From positions 1,116,001-1,180,000 of the forward strand of contig CALODT010000001.1 in assembly GCA_942492205.1 (NCBI GenBank): 64,000 bases of DNA. The letters run 5' to 3'. Source of the DNA: UBA1847 sp942492205. GTDB lineage: Bacteria > Pseudomonadota > Gammaproteobacteria > Steroidobacterales > Woeseiaceae. Under the pieces are notes generated by a model. It made no database searches, was not told the origin of the DNA, and was given only the letters and a program-made list of their open reading frames with translations. Positions 37,517 through 46,875 of this stretch are shown here, in pieces. Each line of letters opens with the position of its first letter. Within the stretch, counting starts at the first letter, position 1. Both the position numbers and the translations under genes were made by a program.

Positions 37517-38290
37517 ATGAACGACATCGTCAACTACGAAAACTTGGGCGCCGTCGCGGTGATTACGCTCAATCGCCCGGATGCGATGAACGCCTTCACG
37601 ACAGAATTGTCACATAAACTGCAGTTGGCGCTGGAACGTGCGGCAGACGATGAGGCTGTACGCGTCGTCATTATCACGGGCGAAGGGCGCTGCTTCAGCG
37701 CGGGTGCCGACCTGAAGGCAGGCTTCGAAGGGCGCCCTGTGTTTGGCAAGCTGCAGTATGAATACCGGCCGGTGCTGTCGGCGATCGCAACCATGAGCAA
37801 GCCGGTTGTTGCCGCTGTGCCGGGATCGGCTGCCGGAATTGGCATGTCGATGGCACTGCATTGCGATCTGCTGATCATGGCGGACAACGCGTTCCTGCTG
37901 TCGCCGTTTACGACCATATCGCTGGTACCGGACGGCGGGCTCAACTGGTTGCTGGTGCGGCAGCTGGGTTATCGACGCGCGTTTCAGCTGAGCGTCGAGT
38001 CGGAGCGAATCCCGGCAGAGCGCTGCGTTGAGCTTGGCCTGGCGAACAAGGCAGTGCCGGCCGCCGAGCTTCAGAGTGCGGCTCTCGAGTGGGCGGAAAG
38101 CCTGGCGAAGCGTGCGCCGCGCTCCCTGGAGGCCACCAAGAAGGCCATGCGCCACGCCATCGACAACGATTGGGCCAGCACCTTCGACCTGGAGTCGGCC
38201 TGGCAGCAGGCGCTGGCTGGCAGTGAGGACAATGTAGAGGGAGTTGCCGCGTTCTTCGAGAAGCGCGCACCTCAGTTCAAAGGCAATTAA
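37517..38290 (+). CDS. Crotonase family protein (enoyl-CoA hydratase/isomerase, PaaG-like)
   Basis: The ATG at 37517 begins MNDIVNYENLGAVAVITLN. The 257-residue protein has the oxyanion segment CFSAGADLKAGF and AAGIGMSMALHCDLLIMADN, followed by SLVPDGGLNWLLVRQLG. An Asp in that last loop is typical of PaaG-like isomerases. The exact substrate is not evident. It is 10 bases after the FadB-like gene and belongs to the same operon. Confidence 0.87.
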   Translation: MNDIVNYENLGAVAVITLNRPDAMNAFTTELSHKLQLALERAADDEAVRVVIITGEGRCFSAGADLKAGFEGRPVFGKLQYEYRPVLSAIATMSKPVVAAVPGSAAGIGMSMALHCDLLIMADNAFLLSPFTTISLVPDGGLNWLLVRQLGYRRAFQLSVESERIPAERCVELGLANKAVPAAELQSAALEWAESLAKRAPRSLEATKKAMRHAIDNDWASTFDLESAWQQALAGSEDNVEGVAAFFEKRAPQFKGN

Positions 38291-38320
38291 TACGCTACGT
38301 CATTAAAGCGAGTAACGACT

Positions 38321-39511
38321 ATGGACAGATTTATTTTCGAAGAAGAGCACGACATGTTTCGCGACTCCGTGCGCAGTTTCATGCAGAACGAGATCGGGCC
38401 GCACAGCGACCGCTGGCACGAAGCCGGCATCGTCGATCGCGAGGCCTATCTGAAAGCCGGCGAAATGGGGTTCCTGCTCATGTGGGCCGATGAGAAATAC
38501 GGCGGCATCGGTGTGCGGGACTTTCGTTACGAGCAGATCCTGATCGAGGAGAACGCCCACCACGGTGATCCGGGCTTCTTCATGACGCTGCACAGCCGCC
38601 TGGTTGCGCCGTACTTCGATGCCTTTGCGACCGACGAGCAAAAGGCGCGCTGGCTGCCGAAGTGCATCAGCGGCGAGCATATCCTGGCGATCGGCATTAC
38701 CGAGCCTGGCGCCGGCAGCGATGTCGCAGGGATACGCACGAAAGCAGAGGACAAGGGCGATCACTTCCTGCTGAACGGCTCCAAGACCTATATCTCAAAC
38801 GGCATACTTGCAGACCTCGTGATCGTCGTTGCGCGCACCGATCCCGGCAACCCGCATGCGTTGTCGCTGTTCGTCGTCGAGCGCGGTATGGAAGGGTTCG
38901 AGCGTGGCAAGAACCTGAAAAAGATGGGTATGAAAAGCCAGGACACGGCCGAGCTGTTCTTCAACAATGTCAAGGTACCGAAGGAGAACCTGCTCGGTGA
39001 ACTGAACCGTGGCTTCTATCACCTGATGCATGGTCTGGCCGAGGAACGACTGCTTGGCGCCTGCGGCTACATCGCGAGCGCGGAGGCAGCTTACAACCTG
39101 ACGTTGGAGTATGTGAACGAACGTAAGGCGTTCGGCAGGCTAATTGGCGATTTTCAGAACACGCGGTTCAAGCTCGCCGACATGCGCACGGAGCTGGATA
39201 TCGGGTACGCGTTTGTCGATCGCTGCGTCGAGGTTCATAACAAGGGCCAGCTGACGGCCGAGGATGCGGCGAAAGCGAAGCTCTGGACCAGCGAACTCGA
39301 AGGTCGTGTAACCGACGAATGCGTGCAGCTGCATGGCGGTGCCGGTTACATGGACGAATACAGGGTTTCGCGGCTGTTCACGAACGCGCGAATCTCGCGT
39401 ATCTATGCCGGCAGCTCCGAAATCATGCGCGAAATTATTGCGCGCTCGATCGGCCTCGATCCGCGTAAACGCCGCAAACAAAGCAAGCCAGAAAAGGCGA
39501 ATGCCGCCTGA
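38321..39511 (+). CDS. Acyl-CoA dehydrogenase
   Basis: The 396-residue protein has the acyl-CoA dehydrogenase signatures GITEPGAGSDVAGIRT, SNGILADLVIVVARTD and QLHGGAGYMDEYRVSRL, and IYAGSSEIMREIIARSIG near the C-terminus. The likely catalytic base lies in GLAEERLLGACG, the position used by long-chain enzymes and isovaleryl-CoA dehydrogenases. The C-terminus has a basic tail (RKRRKQSKPEK). It would start beta-oxidation for the downstream/upstream enzymes of this operon. Chain length is not predictable. Confidence 0.92.
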   Translation: MDRFIFEEEHDMFRDSVRSFMQNEIGPHSDRWHEAGIVDREAYLKAGEMGFLLMWADEKYGGIGVRDFRYEQILIEENAHHGDPGFFMTLHSRLVAPYFDAFATDEQKARWLPKCISGEHILAIGITEPGAGSDVAGIRTKAEDKGDHFLLNGSKTYISNGILADLVIVVARTDPGNPHALSLFVVERGMEGFERGKNLKKMGMKSQDTAELFFNNVKVPKENLLGELNRGFYHLMHGLAEERLLGACGYIASAEAAYNLTLEYVNERKAFGRLIGDFQNTRFKLADMRTELDIGYAFVDRCVEVHNKGQLTAEDAAKAKLWTSELEGRVTDECVQLHGGAGYMDEYRVSRLFTNARISRIYAGSSEIMREIIARSIGLDPRKRRKQSKPEKANAA

Positions 39512-39522
39512 CGGTAACTGCT

Positions 39523-40386
39523 ATGCGAACCGCATTCATCGGACTTGGCGTGATGGGCTACCCCATGGCCGGCTTTCTTTCGAAAGCCGGCCATGACGTT
39601 GTTGTCTACAACCGAACGCAATCCAAAGCCGACGACTGGGTGCGTCAGTTCGGCGGCAGCAGCGCGCCGACACCGGCGGGCGCGGCCGCGGACGCGGCCA
39701 TCGCATTCTGCTGCGTGGGCAATGATGACGATGCGCGTGACGTCATTCTTGGCCGCGACGGCATGCTCAACGGCATCGCGCCCGGGGCGATAATCGTCGA
39801 CCATACGACGGCCTCCGCGCATCTCGCGCGGCACATCCATAGCATCGCCGGCGAGAAATCGGTCGGTTTCCTGGATGCGCCGGTCTCCGGCGGGCAGGCC
39901 GGTGCGGAGAGTGGACAGCTGACCGTCATGGTGGGCGGCGATGCCCTGGTCTGCAAACAGGCAACGCCGGTTATTGACAGCTTTGCCAAGGCGATCACGC
40001 ATATCGGTCCAACCGGCTCCGGACAGCTGGCGAAAATGGTCAACCAGATTTGCATCGCCGGAATTGTTCAGGGCCTGTCGGAGGGTCTGGATTTCGCGGC
40101 GCGCGCCGGCCTGGATCCCGCCGTCGTTATCGAATCGATCTCCAAGGGGGCAGCGCAGTCCTGGCAAATGGAGAATCGCTGGCAAACGATGGTGAACGGC
40201 GAGTTCGATTTCGGTTTTGCGGTTGACTGGATGCGAAAAGACCTCGCGATAGCGATCGATGAGGCACAGAGTAATGGCGCGAAACTCGAAATGACGCGCC
40301 TCGTCGACCGGTTTTACGCCGAAATACAGCTGATGGGCGGCAATCGGTGGGATACATCGAGTCTGATCGCGCGCCTCAAATCGTAG
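39523..40386 (+). CDS. 3-hydroxyisobutyrate dehydrogenase-like beta-hydroxyacid dehydrogenase
   Basis: The 287-residue protein begins with the dinucleotide motif FIGLGVMGYPMAGFL, followed by the substrate segment FLDAPVSGGQAGAESGQLTV, and has the catalytic Lys region GSGQLAKMVNQICIAG. This is the 3-hydroxyisobutyrate dehydrogenase family. Valine breakdown is a natural role next to acyl-CoA dehydrogenase and crotonase genes, but close relatives use other beta-hydroxyacids and mmsA is absent here. Confidence 0.87.
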   Translation: MRTAFIGLGVMGYPMAGFLSKAGHDVVVYNRTQSKADDWVRQFGGSSAPTPAGAAADAAIAFCCVGNDDDARDVILGRDGMLNGIAPGAIIVDHTTASAHLARHIHSIAGEKSVGFLDAPVSGGQAGAESGQLTVMVGGDALVCKQATPVIDSFAKAITHIGPTGSGQLAKMVNQICIAGIVQGLSEGLDFAARAGLDPAVVIESISKGAAQSWQMENRWQTMVNGEFDFGFAVDWMRKDLAIAIDEAQSNGAKLEMTRLVDRFYAEIQLMGGNRWDTSSLIARLKS

Positions 40387-40395
40387 TAGACTCGT

Positions 40396-40504
40396 TTATT
40401 CACAGGGGTGGTCTTGCGACCTGAGATCCTCGTTCCGGCACCTGTCGGGCGTACAGGGAACCCTTAGAACCTGACCCGGGTAATGCCGGCGTAGGAAGGG
40501 AATC
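40396..40504 (+). promoter_or_regulatory. TPP (thiamine pyrophosphate) riboswitch
   Basis: The conserved TPP aptamer elements occur in order: CAGGGGTG (40402-40409), CTGAGAT (40421-40427), AACCCTT (40459-40465), GAACCTGACCCGGGTAATG (40467-40485) and CCGGCGTAGGAAGGG (40486-40500). The purine-rich 3' end GGAAGGGAAT is also the ribosome binding site of the ATG at 40505, and P1 can pair ATTC with GAAT. Ligand binding would therefore hide the ribosome binding site. No terminator lies between aptamer and gene, so control should be translational. Confidence 0.96.
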
Positions 40505-42625
40505 ATGTATCAAAGAATCACATGGCGGATTGTCGCCGCCGCCGTTTTTCTGGTAGCCGCAAACGCATCTCTGGCATCGACCAGCGAGACCGACGTGCTC
40601 GAAGAGATTGTCGTTACCGCTGATTTTCGTGAGCGCGCGCTGCAGGAGCTACCCTCGAGTGTCACCGTGCTTGATGCGGAGTTCATCCGAGCGAACGGCG
40701 TGCAGCACTTCGAAGAGCTGATTGATGTCGTACCGAATCTGAACTGGTCCGGGGACGGTCACCGCGCCCGCTACTTTCAGATTCGCGGCGTCGGTGAGCT
40801 GGAGCAGTACCAGGGCGCACCGAACCCTTCTATCGGCTTTCTGATAGACGATATCGACTTCAGCGGTATCGGCACCGTCGCGACACTCTTCGACGTCGGC
40901 ACCGTCGAAGTGCTGCGAGGCTCCCAGGGCAGCCGCTACGGCGCGAACGCGCTTGGTGGATTGATTTATGTACGTAGCGCCGCGCCAACGTCGGAACGGG
41001 ACGGGCGCATCGAATTGACTGCCAGCAATGATGACGCACTTGGCCTGGGCCTGGCTTTTGGCGGCGCGCTGAACGATAGCGAGGCCCTTACCTTCCGTCT
41101 CAGCGCACAGATGCACGAAAGCGATGGCTTCCGCAGCAATGCATTTCTGGGTCGCGATGATACCAATGGTCGCGACGAGTCGTCGCTCCGACTCCGGCTC
41201 CGCTACGTCGCGTCACCAACGCTGGAGACGAACCTGTCAGTGCTCTATAGCGATATCGACAACGGTTACGACGCATTCTCGCTGGACAACAGCTACACGA
41301 TGCTCTCGGATAAGCCCGGAAAAGATGCGCAGAGAAGTCTTGGCGCTTCGATACGCGTCGAATGGACGGCAATGGAGTCCGCTGAATTGACGTCGATTAC
41401 GACGCTGGCAGACTCCGATATCGACTTCAGTTTTGATGCGGACTGGGGTAACGATGACAGCTGGGCACCTGTTCTCTACGACTATGTCTCCGCGAGCGAT
41501 CGAACGCGCCGCACCATCAGTCAGGAATTGCGCGTCGCATCGAACGAGCGGGGACGCCTGTTTGCTGAGTCAACTGACTGGCTGGTAGGCCTGTATGTAC
41601 AGGAGCTAACGGATGCGCTGCTTACCGTCAACCAGGGCGACTATTACGACCCCTTCTACGACTTCGCTGACAGCCTCGACGAGAGGTTTGGCAGCGACTA
41701 CGCGGCCATAAGCAGCGCGTTGTTTGGCCAGCTCGACATTGCCGTCAGCGATGCCACGCGCGTTGGCTTGGGCCTGCGTGTCGAGCATCGGTCGACCGAC
41801 TATGTCGATACGTCGGGACTTGTGGTCGGACCGTCTGAATCGATGTGGGGCGGCGAATTCAGCCTCAGCCACGACCATTCGGCCGCACTCACAAGTTTCG
41901 TCAGCCTGACGAAGGGATACAAGGCGGGCGGATTCAATCTTGGGGTGGTTCCGGATGAGGGGCGCAGAGCGTTCGGCGAAGAAAGGCTCTGGAGTATTGA
42001 AGCGGGACTGAAGTCGTCACTCGCCGACGATGCGCTGGCAATCAATGCCTCGGTTTTTTACAACCGCCGTGACGGCCAGCAGGTACGTGTCTCTCAGCAG
42101 CTCGTGGATGGTGATCCCGCCTCATTTGTTTTTTTTACCGACAACGCCGCCGAGGGTGAGACGCTGGGGGTCGAGGCCGAGTTGCGCTGGCTGCCCTCGG
42201 ATTCGCTGGAGCTCTATGCCAACGTCGGCCTGCTGGATGCCAGCTTCGAAGAATTCATGGCCCCGCAAGGGGATCTCGCGGGGCGCTCGCAGGCGCATTC
42301 GCCGCGCTACACACTGGCTGCAGGGATCGCCTATAGAAATGAGCGCGGCTATTTCGCGCGACTGGATCTGTCGGCCCGCGACGCGTTTTATTTTGATGTC
42401 AGTCACAACCAGCGGTCGTCGGCTTACGAGCTTGCCCATGCGCGTGTCGGTTATGACGGTGACAGCTGGTCCTTGCAGCTCTGGGCCAGGAATTTGCTCG
42501 ACAAGCGTTATGCTGTGCGCGGATTCTATTTTGGCAACGAGCCCCCCGATTTTCCCGATACGCTGTATACGCGTCTCGGCGACCCACGGCAGGTGGGGAT
42601 CACCCTGGAAAAGAGGTTCGACTAA
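40505..42625 (+). CDS. TonB-dependent receptor, probably for thiamine
   Basis: The 706-residue protein has a signal peptide (cleavage near SLA/STS), a TonB-box-like LEEIVVTADF at about residue 30, a plug domain with PSSVTVLDAEFIRANGVQ and FQIRGVGEL, and a beta-barrel to the C-terminus with ARNLLDKRYAVRGFYFGNEP and VGITLEKRFD. The TPP riboswitch and the three following genes identify thiamine or a thiamine derivative as the likely ligand. The last residue is Asp rather than the usual aromatic. Confidence 0.9.
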   Translation: MYQRITWRIVAAAVFLVAANASLASTSETDVLEEIVVTADFRERALQELPSSVTVLDAEFIRANGVQHFEELIDVVPNLNWSGDGHRARYFQIRGVGELEQYQGAPNPSIGFLIDDIDFSGIGTVATLFDVGTVEVLRGSQGSRYGANALGGLIYVRSAAPTSERDGRIELTASNDDALGLGLAFGGALNDSEALTFRLSAQMHESDGFRSNAFLGRDDTNGRDESSLRLRLRYVASPTLETNLSVLYSDIDNGYDAFSLDNSYTMLSDKPGKDAQRSLGASIRVEWTAMESAELTSITTLADSDIDFSFDADWGNDDSWAPVLYDYVSASDRTRRTISQELRVASNERGRLFAESTDWLVGLYVQELTDALLTVNQGDYYDPFYDFADSLDERFGSDYAAISSALFGQLDIAVSDATRVGLGLRVEHRSTDYVDTSGLVVGPSESMWGGEFSLSHDHSAALTSFVSLTKGYKAGGFNLGVVPDEGRRAFGEERLWSIEAGLKSSLADDALAINASVFYNRRDGQQVRVSQQLVDGDPASFVFFTDNAAEGETLGVEAELRWLPSDSLELYANVGLLDASFEEFMAPQGDLAGRSQAHSPRYTLAAGIAYRNERGYFARLDLSARDAFYFDVSHNQRSSAYELAHARVGYDGDSWSLQLWARNLLDKRYAVRGFYFGNEPPDFPDTLYTRLGDPRQVGITLEKRFD

Positions 42626-42873
42626 TGAAGGTAGCGGTTGATATCAGTCTTTACCCGTTGGACGCGGATTATATTCCGCCGATCAAGGACGTCATCGGGC
42701 GCCTGAACACACATGATGGACTTGAGGTCTGGACCAATGCGATGAGCACACAGATTGTTGGTGAGTTCGACGATGTCATGCAGGCTCTGAAGCAGGAAAT
42801 CGGTGCGACGTTCGAGCAACTGCCGAAGGCAATCTTTGTCATCAAGATGCTGAACAACCCGGCCCAAGGCTAA
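42625..42873 (+). CDS. MTH1187/YkoF-type thiamine-binding protein
   Basis: The 82-residue protein (MKVAVDISLYPLDADYIPPI then KDVIGRLNTH...) matches the small ferredoxin-like MTH1187/YkoF fold, whose members bind thiamine or hydroxymethylpyrimidine. It has no signal peptide, so it is cytoplasmic. The start overlaps the TonB-receptor stop by one base. It may hold incoming thiamine for the kinase. Confidence 0.85.
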   Translation: MKVAVDISLYPLDADYIPPIKDVIGRLNTHDGLEVWTNAMSTQIVGEFDDVMQALKQEIGATFEQLPKAIFVIKMLNNPAQG

Positions 42874-42875
42874 CT

Positions 42876-43484
42876 GTGGACGGACTGGCGGCAAGCCTGC
42901 TCGATCAGGCGCATGCTTATTCCGCGCTCGAAGTCGTTGCCGTTGTTTTCGCGATCGGCTACCTGTTGCTCGCTATTCGCGAAAACATCTGGTGCTGGCT
43001 GTGTGCTGGCATCAGCACGGCCATATACATCTGGCTGTTCCTGGTCGCCAGGCTGTACATGGAATCCGTGCTGAATATTTTCTACCTGGCGATGGCGGTG
43101 TACGGCTGGGTCGTCTGGACCTCGGGGTCCGATGACCGCCACGACCGTCCCGTGGTTCGCTGGTCGTTACAGGTACATGGCGTGGCTGTTTTCGCCATCG
43201 TTGTTGTGAGTGTCGTAAACGGATTTTTGCTGGCCCGGTATACCGAGGCGGCCTTTCCCTATCTCGACTCGCTAACGACCTGGTCCGCAATCTGGGCGAC
43301 CTTTCTTGTGGCGCGAAAAGTGCTGGAGAACTGGTGGTACTGGCTGGCGATAGACAGCGTCTCCGTCTTTATCTACTGGATACGGGACCTGCAGCTCACG
43401 TCACTGCTGTTCGTCGCCTACGTGATCATGATTCCGTTTGGCATCGTGCATTGGACGAGATCCTATCGGGAGCGCGCGCCATGA
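42876..43484 (+). CDS. pnuT: PnuC-family transporter (PnuT-type, thiamine)
   Basis: A GTG start gives a 202-residue protein with seven hydrophobic segments and the PnuC pattern FAIGYLLLAIRENIWCWLCA, FYLAMAVYGWVVW and WWYWLAIDSVSVFIYW. PnuC-family proteins are facilitators that work with a trapping kinase: NadR for nicotinamide riboside, thiamine kinase for PnuT. The TPP riboswitch and thiamine-binding neighbour point to thiamine. The stop overlaps the kinase start (ATGA). Confidence 0.9.
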   Translation: MDGLAASLLDQAHAYSALEVVAVVFAIGYLLLAIRENIWCWLCAGISTAIYIWLFLVARLYMESVLNIFYLAMAVYGWVVWTSGSDDRHDRPVVRWSLQVHGVAVFAIVVVSVVNGFLLARYTEAAFPYLDSLTTWSAIWATFLVARKVLENWWYWLAIDSVSVFIYWIRDLQLTSLLFVAYVIMIPFGIVHWTRSYRERAP

Positions 43485-44293
43485 GCGATGCTGTAATGCC
43501 AGAGAGCGTTATTCGAGCCCTGCCGGACTGGCGTGACGCCACGTGGTCCGAGCTGCCCGGTGGCTTGTCAAATCGAACCTGGCTGCTGCAGAAAGACGGC
43601 GCAAAAGCCGTTCTCAAGATCGACGGTGAACCCCGGGCAACGCCTTTCGGTACCAGGGAGCAGGAGGCGGCGGTGCAGCGGGCAGCCGAGTCGGCGGGCC
43701 TTGCCGGTGCCGTGCTGTTTGTCAACGAGCGTGTCTACCTCACGGAATTCGTTGCAGGCAGCCAGTGGCAACCGTCTTTGCTTGATCAGCCAGCGAGAAT
43801 CGAACAGCTGGCGGCATCGCTGCGGCGACTGCACGGCCTGCCGAGGAGCGGTCGCTCCTTCGATGCGTTGGGGGCGGGCCGTCGCTACGCGGACGCGATT
43901 GCTGACAAGGACGATGAGGTCGTCTCGCACTGCCTGCGCATAATTCGGGGGAACCGCCTGCCGAACTACCTGTGCTGTTGTCACAATGACCTGGTTGCCG
44001 AGAACATCCTGACGACGCCCGCTATCAAGTTCCTGGACTGGGAATACGCGTGTGACAACGATCCGGTATTCGATCTGGCGACGGTTGTCGAGCATCACGA
44101 ATTGGGGGACGGTATAGCGTCGGCACTGCTGGACGCGTATTTCGACGGTGGCGGCGAGCGCTGGCTGCCTCGGCTCGCGGAGCAGCGTCGGCTATATCTC
44201 GCACTCCACTACCTGTGGATGGCTGCTCGCGCCGACAGCTCCGCGAAGTCGCTTGAGAAACTCGGCGCTCGACTGATTACCAGCTGTTCCTGA
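43481..44293 (+). CDS. Small-molecule kinase, probable thiamine kinase
   Basis: I use the ATG at 43481, which forms an ATGA overlap with the transporter gene. The 270-residue protein has the APH/choline-kinase fold: glycine-rich LPGGLSNRTWLLQ, AVLKID (ATP-binding Lys), catalytic loop CCHNDLVAENIL (HxDxxxxN) and KFLDWEYACDNDPVFDLA. In a PnuT operon, phosphorylation of thiamine would trap it, the role of ThiK. LicA-type choline kinase has the same motifs, so the assignment rests on context. The 3' end overlaps the convergent hydrolase gene by 17 bases. Confidence 0.83.
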   Translation: MSDAVMPESVIRALPDWRDATWSELPGGLSNRTWLLQKDGAKAVLKIDGEPRATPFGTREQEAAVQRAAESAGLAGAVLFVNERVYLTEFVAGSQWQPSLLDQPARIEQLAASLRRLHGLPRSGRSFDALGAGRRYADAIADKDDEVVSHCLRIIRGNRLPNYLCCCHNDLVAENILTTPAIKFLDWEYACDNDPVFDLATVVEHHELGDGIASALLDAYFDGGGERWLPRLAEQRRLYLALHYLWMAARADSSAKSLEKLGARLITSCS

Positions 44294-45068
44294 GCTCACG
44301 CAGCTTGAGAAACACGCTGCGCGCATCGGGGCTGTCGCCCAGTTCCGGAAATTCCCCGACGAGCTTTTCGACAATTGATGGACTCTGCAGCCTGAAGAAC
44401 GTGTTGATCTCGCGCTCCTCTGCCATGCTGGTTACGACCGCATCGTCGGGGTCCTGGTTCTGGTATTCAAGCAACATTTTTCGGGCGGTCGCATTGTCCG
44501 GTTCCCGATCAAGCGTAAAGGCGAGGTTGTTGAGCAGATAGTCGTGTCCCGGGTAGATCCGCGTGTTGTCATCGAGCTTGTCGAGCTGCGTCTCGAAGGT
44601 TGTGAAGAGCTCGGCGGGATGGCCGCCATTGTGGCAATTGCCGGCGCCGGCGTTGAACAGCGTATCGCCACTAAACAAGCCGGGCGTATCCGTATGCGAG
44701 AGCAGGCAGATATGGCACATCGTGTGCCCCGGTGTGTCCATGCATTCAAGCTCGACGGACTTGCCAACCTTGATCACATCACCGGCGCCCACGCCGACAT
44801 CGACGTTCGCGATGCGGTTCTTCGCATTCCTGTGCGCGATAAGCTGCGCGCCAGTTGCCTTGATCAGCCCCTTGTTGCCGCCAGTATGATCGCCGTGTTC
44901 GTGCGTGTTGAGGATCTGGGTGATCGTCCAGCCTTTATCGTTCGCTACCGAAAGACACTTCCTGAAGTCGAGCGGGTCGATTGCCAATGCCTCTCCCGTC
45001 TCGCCACACGCGATCAGGTAGTTGAAGTTCCTGTATGCGTTACCGGTCCAGATTTGTTCGACGATCAT
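44277..45068 (-). CDS. GloB-like metallo-beta-lactamase hydrolase
   Basis: Starting at 45068 (MIVEQIWTGNAYRNFNYLIA), with GGAGGGAGA upstream, the protein has 263 residues. It carries the metal motif THEHGDHTGGNKG, then TPGHTMCHICLL, FSGDTLFNAGAGNCHNG and PGHDYLLNNLAFTLDREPDN, characteristic of hydroxyacylglutathione hydrolases. It likely hydrolyses S-lactoylglutathione or a related thioester. The start overlaps the amidohydrolase stop as ATGA, so the two are translated together. Confidence 0.88.
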   Translation of the reverse strand: MIVEQIWTGNAYRNFNYLIACGETGEALAIDPLDFRKCLSVANDKGWTITQILNTHEHGDHTGGNKGLIKATGAQLIAHRNAKNRIANVDVGVGAGDVIKVGKSVELECMDTPGHTMCHICLLSHTDTPGLFSGDTLFNAGAGNCHNGGHPAELFTTFETQLDKLDDNTRIYPGHDYLLNNLAFTLDREPDNATARKMLLEYQNQDPDDAVVTSMAEEREINTFFRLQSPSIVEKLVGEFPELGDSPDARSVFLKLRELRNSW

Positions 45069-46732
45069 TCTCCCTCCGCGTGCCGGTCGTAGACTTTCTC
45101 GCCGCCAACCCATGTCTGTACAACCTCGATATCGTCAATTTCCGACGCCGGAATGGTGAAGTAGTTTCGGTCTATCAGTATGAAGTCAGCCCACTTGCCG
45201 GGCTCGAGGCTGCCGAGACGGTCTTCCTGGCGTGCGGCATAGGCGCCGGCGAGCGTGTAGGAGTGCAGTGCTTCGGCCCGGGTCAACGCCTGGTCGGCAT
45301 ACCATCCTCCCTCCGGTTCACCGTCGCGACCTTGCCGTGTGACGGCGGCATAGAGTCCGTGAAACGGGTTCGACAGTTCAACCGGAAAGTCCGAGCCATT
45401 GGCAATGACGGCGCCCGAGTCGAGCAATCGCCGCCAGGCGTAGCCGCCGAGAATCCTGTCGGGTCCGATTCGGTCTTCCGCCATGTTCTTGTCGCTGGTC
45501 GCATGCACCGTTTGCATCGATGCGATAACGCCCAGTTCCGCAAAACGCGGGATGTCATCCGGCTGGATAATTTGCGCATGCTCGACGCGGTTGCGCAGCG
45601 GCGACGGCTTGCCGCTCTGCGCATTTTCAAACGCGTCCAGCGCCATGCGGTTAGCGAGGTCGCCGATAGCATGAATGCCAACCTGGAAGCCCATCCCGTT
45701 TGCCTTTTCCACGAACCCCTGCAGCACGTCCGGCGTCCAGAACGGCAGGCCACGGTTTTCCGCGTCGTCGGAATAGGGCTGGATCATCGCCGCGCCACGA
45801 CTGCCGAGCGCGCCGTCCGAGTAAAGCTTGACGGAGGCGATCTCCAGTCGGTCGTTGCCGTAGGCGAGTATTGGTTTGCCAATCGCATCCAGCACGTCGC
45901 CCGCGCCGCCTGTCATGGCATAGATGCGCATGTCGAGTTCGCTATCGTCGGCCATCGACAGGTAGACCTCGGCGTTCATGAGATCGATACCGGCGTCGTG
46001 AACGCCTGTCATGCCCTCGGCAACGAGTGCGTCGATCGCGCCAAGCAATGCCGCGCGGTAGTCGTCTCTATTGGGCGGCGGAAGATGCTCCTCGATCAGG
46101 TCCATGGCCAGGTCGATGAAGATACCGGTCGCCCGCCCGTTATCGTCTCTCAGGATCTTGCCGCCAACGGGGTCCGGCGTATCGTTGTCGATGCCGGCAA
46201 TCTGCATGGCCTTGCTGTTTGCCCAGGCGGCGTGCCCATCGATGCGCCGCAGCCAGACCGGGCGGTCGCTGACGACGGCGTCGATCTGGGCGGCCGTGGG
46301 AAATTCCCGGACCGGCCACAACACCTGGTTCCAGCCGCGCCCCAGTATCCAGCGCTTGTGGGGATTGTCTTTCGCGTAACTGGCGATTTGCACAAGGGCG
46401 TCGTCGACGCTGGCGACGCCGGCCAGATCGATGTTGCTCTTCAACTGCCCCAGGCTCAGCACATGCGCATGCGCATCGATCAGCCCCGGCAGCGCGGTGA
46501 GCCCGCCACCGTCTATGCGCGCTTCTATCGCGCTGCCCTGCAGAAGATCCTCGTCGCCGATTGCAACGATCTTGCCCTCATCATCGAAAACCAGTACTGA
46601 GAATTCGCGGATGCCTTCGTTACTTGACGTATAGCCCGTCACATTGTGAAGTGCCGTTTCGGCCACGGCAGTCGCCACGAGCGGAAGCGAAAATATAAAA
46701 CAAGCTATTGATTTACATAAATTATTAAGCAC
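45065..46732 (-). CDS. Exported YtcJ-like amidohydrolase
   Basis: The GTG start (AGGA upstream on the minus strand) gives 555 residues with a signal peptide ending near AVA/ETA. The metal-binding motif is LIDAHAHVLSLGQ, with further ligands likely in GIHAIGDLANRMALDAFE and NGSDFPVE. YtcJ-type amidohydrolases cleave amide bonds of unknown substrates. The signal peptide predicts a periplasmic enzyme. The first 15 codons are strikingly AT-rich relative to the rest of the gene. Confidence 0.88.
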   Translation of the reverse strand: MLNNLCKSIACFIFSLPLVATAVAETALHNVTGYTSSNEGIREFSVLVFDDEGKIVAIGDEDLLQGSAIEARIDGGGLTALPGLIDAHAHVLSLGQLKSNIDLAGVASVDDALVQIASYAKDNPHKRWILGRGWNQVLWPVREFPTAAQIDAVVSDRPVWLRRIDGHAAWANSKAMQIAGIDNDTPDPVGGKILRDDNGRATGIFIDLAMDLIEEHLPPPNRDDYRAALLGAIDALVAEGMTGVHDAGIDLMNAEVYLSMADDSELDMRIYAMTGGAGDVLDAIGKPILAYGNDRLEIASVKLYSDGALGSRGAAMIQPYSDDAENRGLPFWTPDVLQGFVEKANGMGFQVGIHAIGDLANRMALDAFENAQSGKPSPLRNRVEHAQIIQPDDIPRFAELGVIASMQTVHATSDKNMAEDRIGPDRILGGYAWRRLLDSGAVIANGSDFPVELSNPFHGLYAAVTRQGRDGEPEGGWYADQALTRAEALHSYTLAGAYAARQEDRLGSLEPGKWADFILIDRNYFTIPASEIDDIEVVQTWVGGEKVYDRHAEGE

Positions 46733-46875
46733 AGGTAGATCCTTTTCGGCGGTCTGTCGCGGGCAACGATAATCGCATTGCCACGATGCGGAAACGATGC
46801 CGACAAGATACCATGGACCTCTTTCGGACGCGGCATGTCAAACCCTGCCGGACTAACCTCATTTGGAGTATCACG

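Noticed and set aside
45035..46600. 521-codon frame on the plus strand
   Set aside because: Antisense to the amidohydrolase and the start of the GloB-like gene, both of which have clear motifs and ribosome binding sites.
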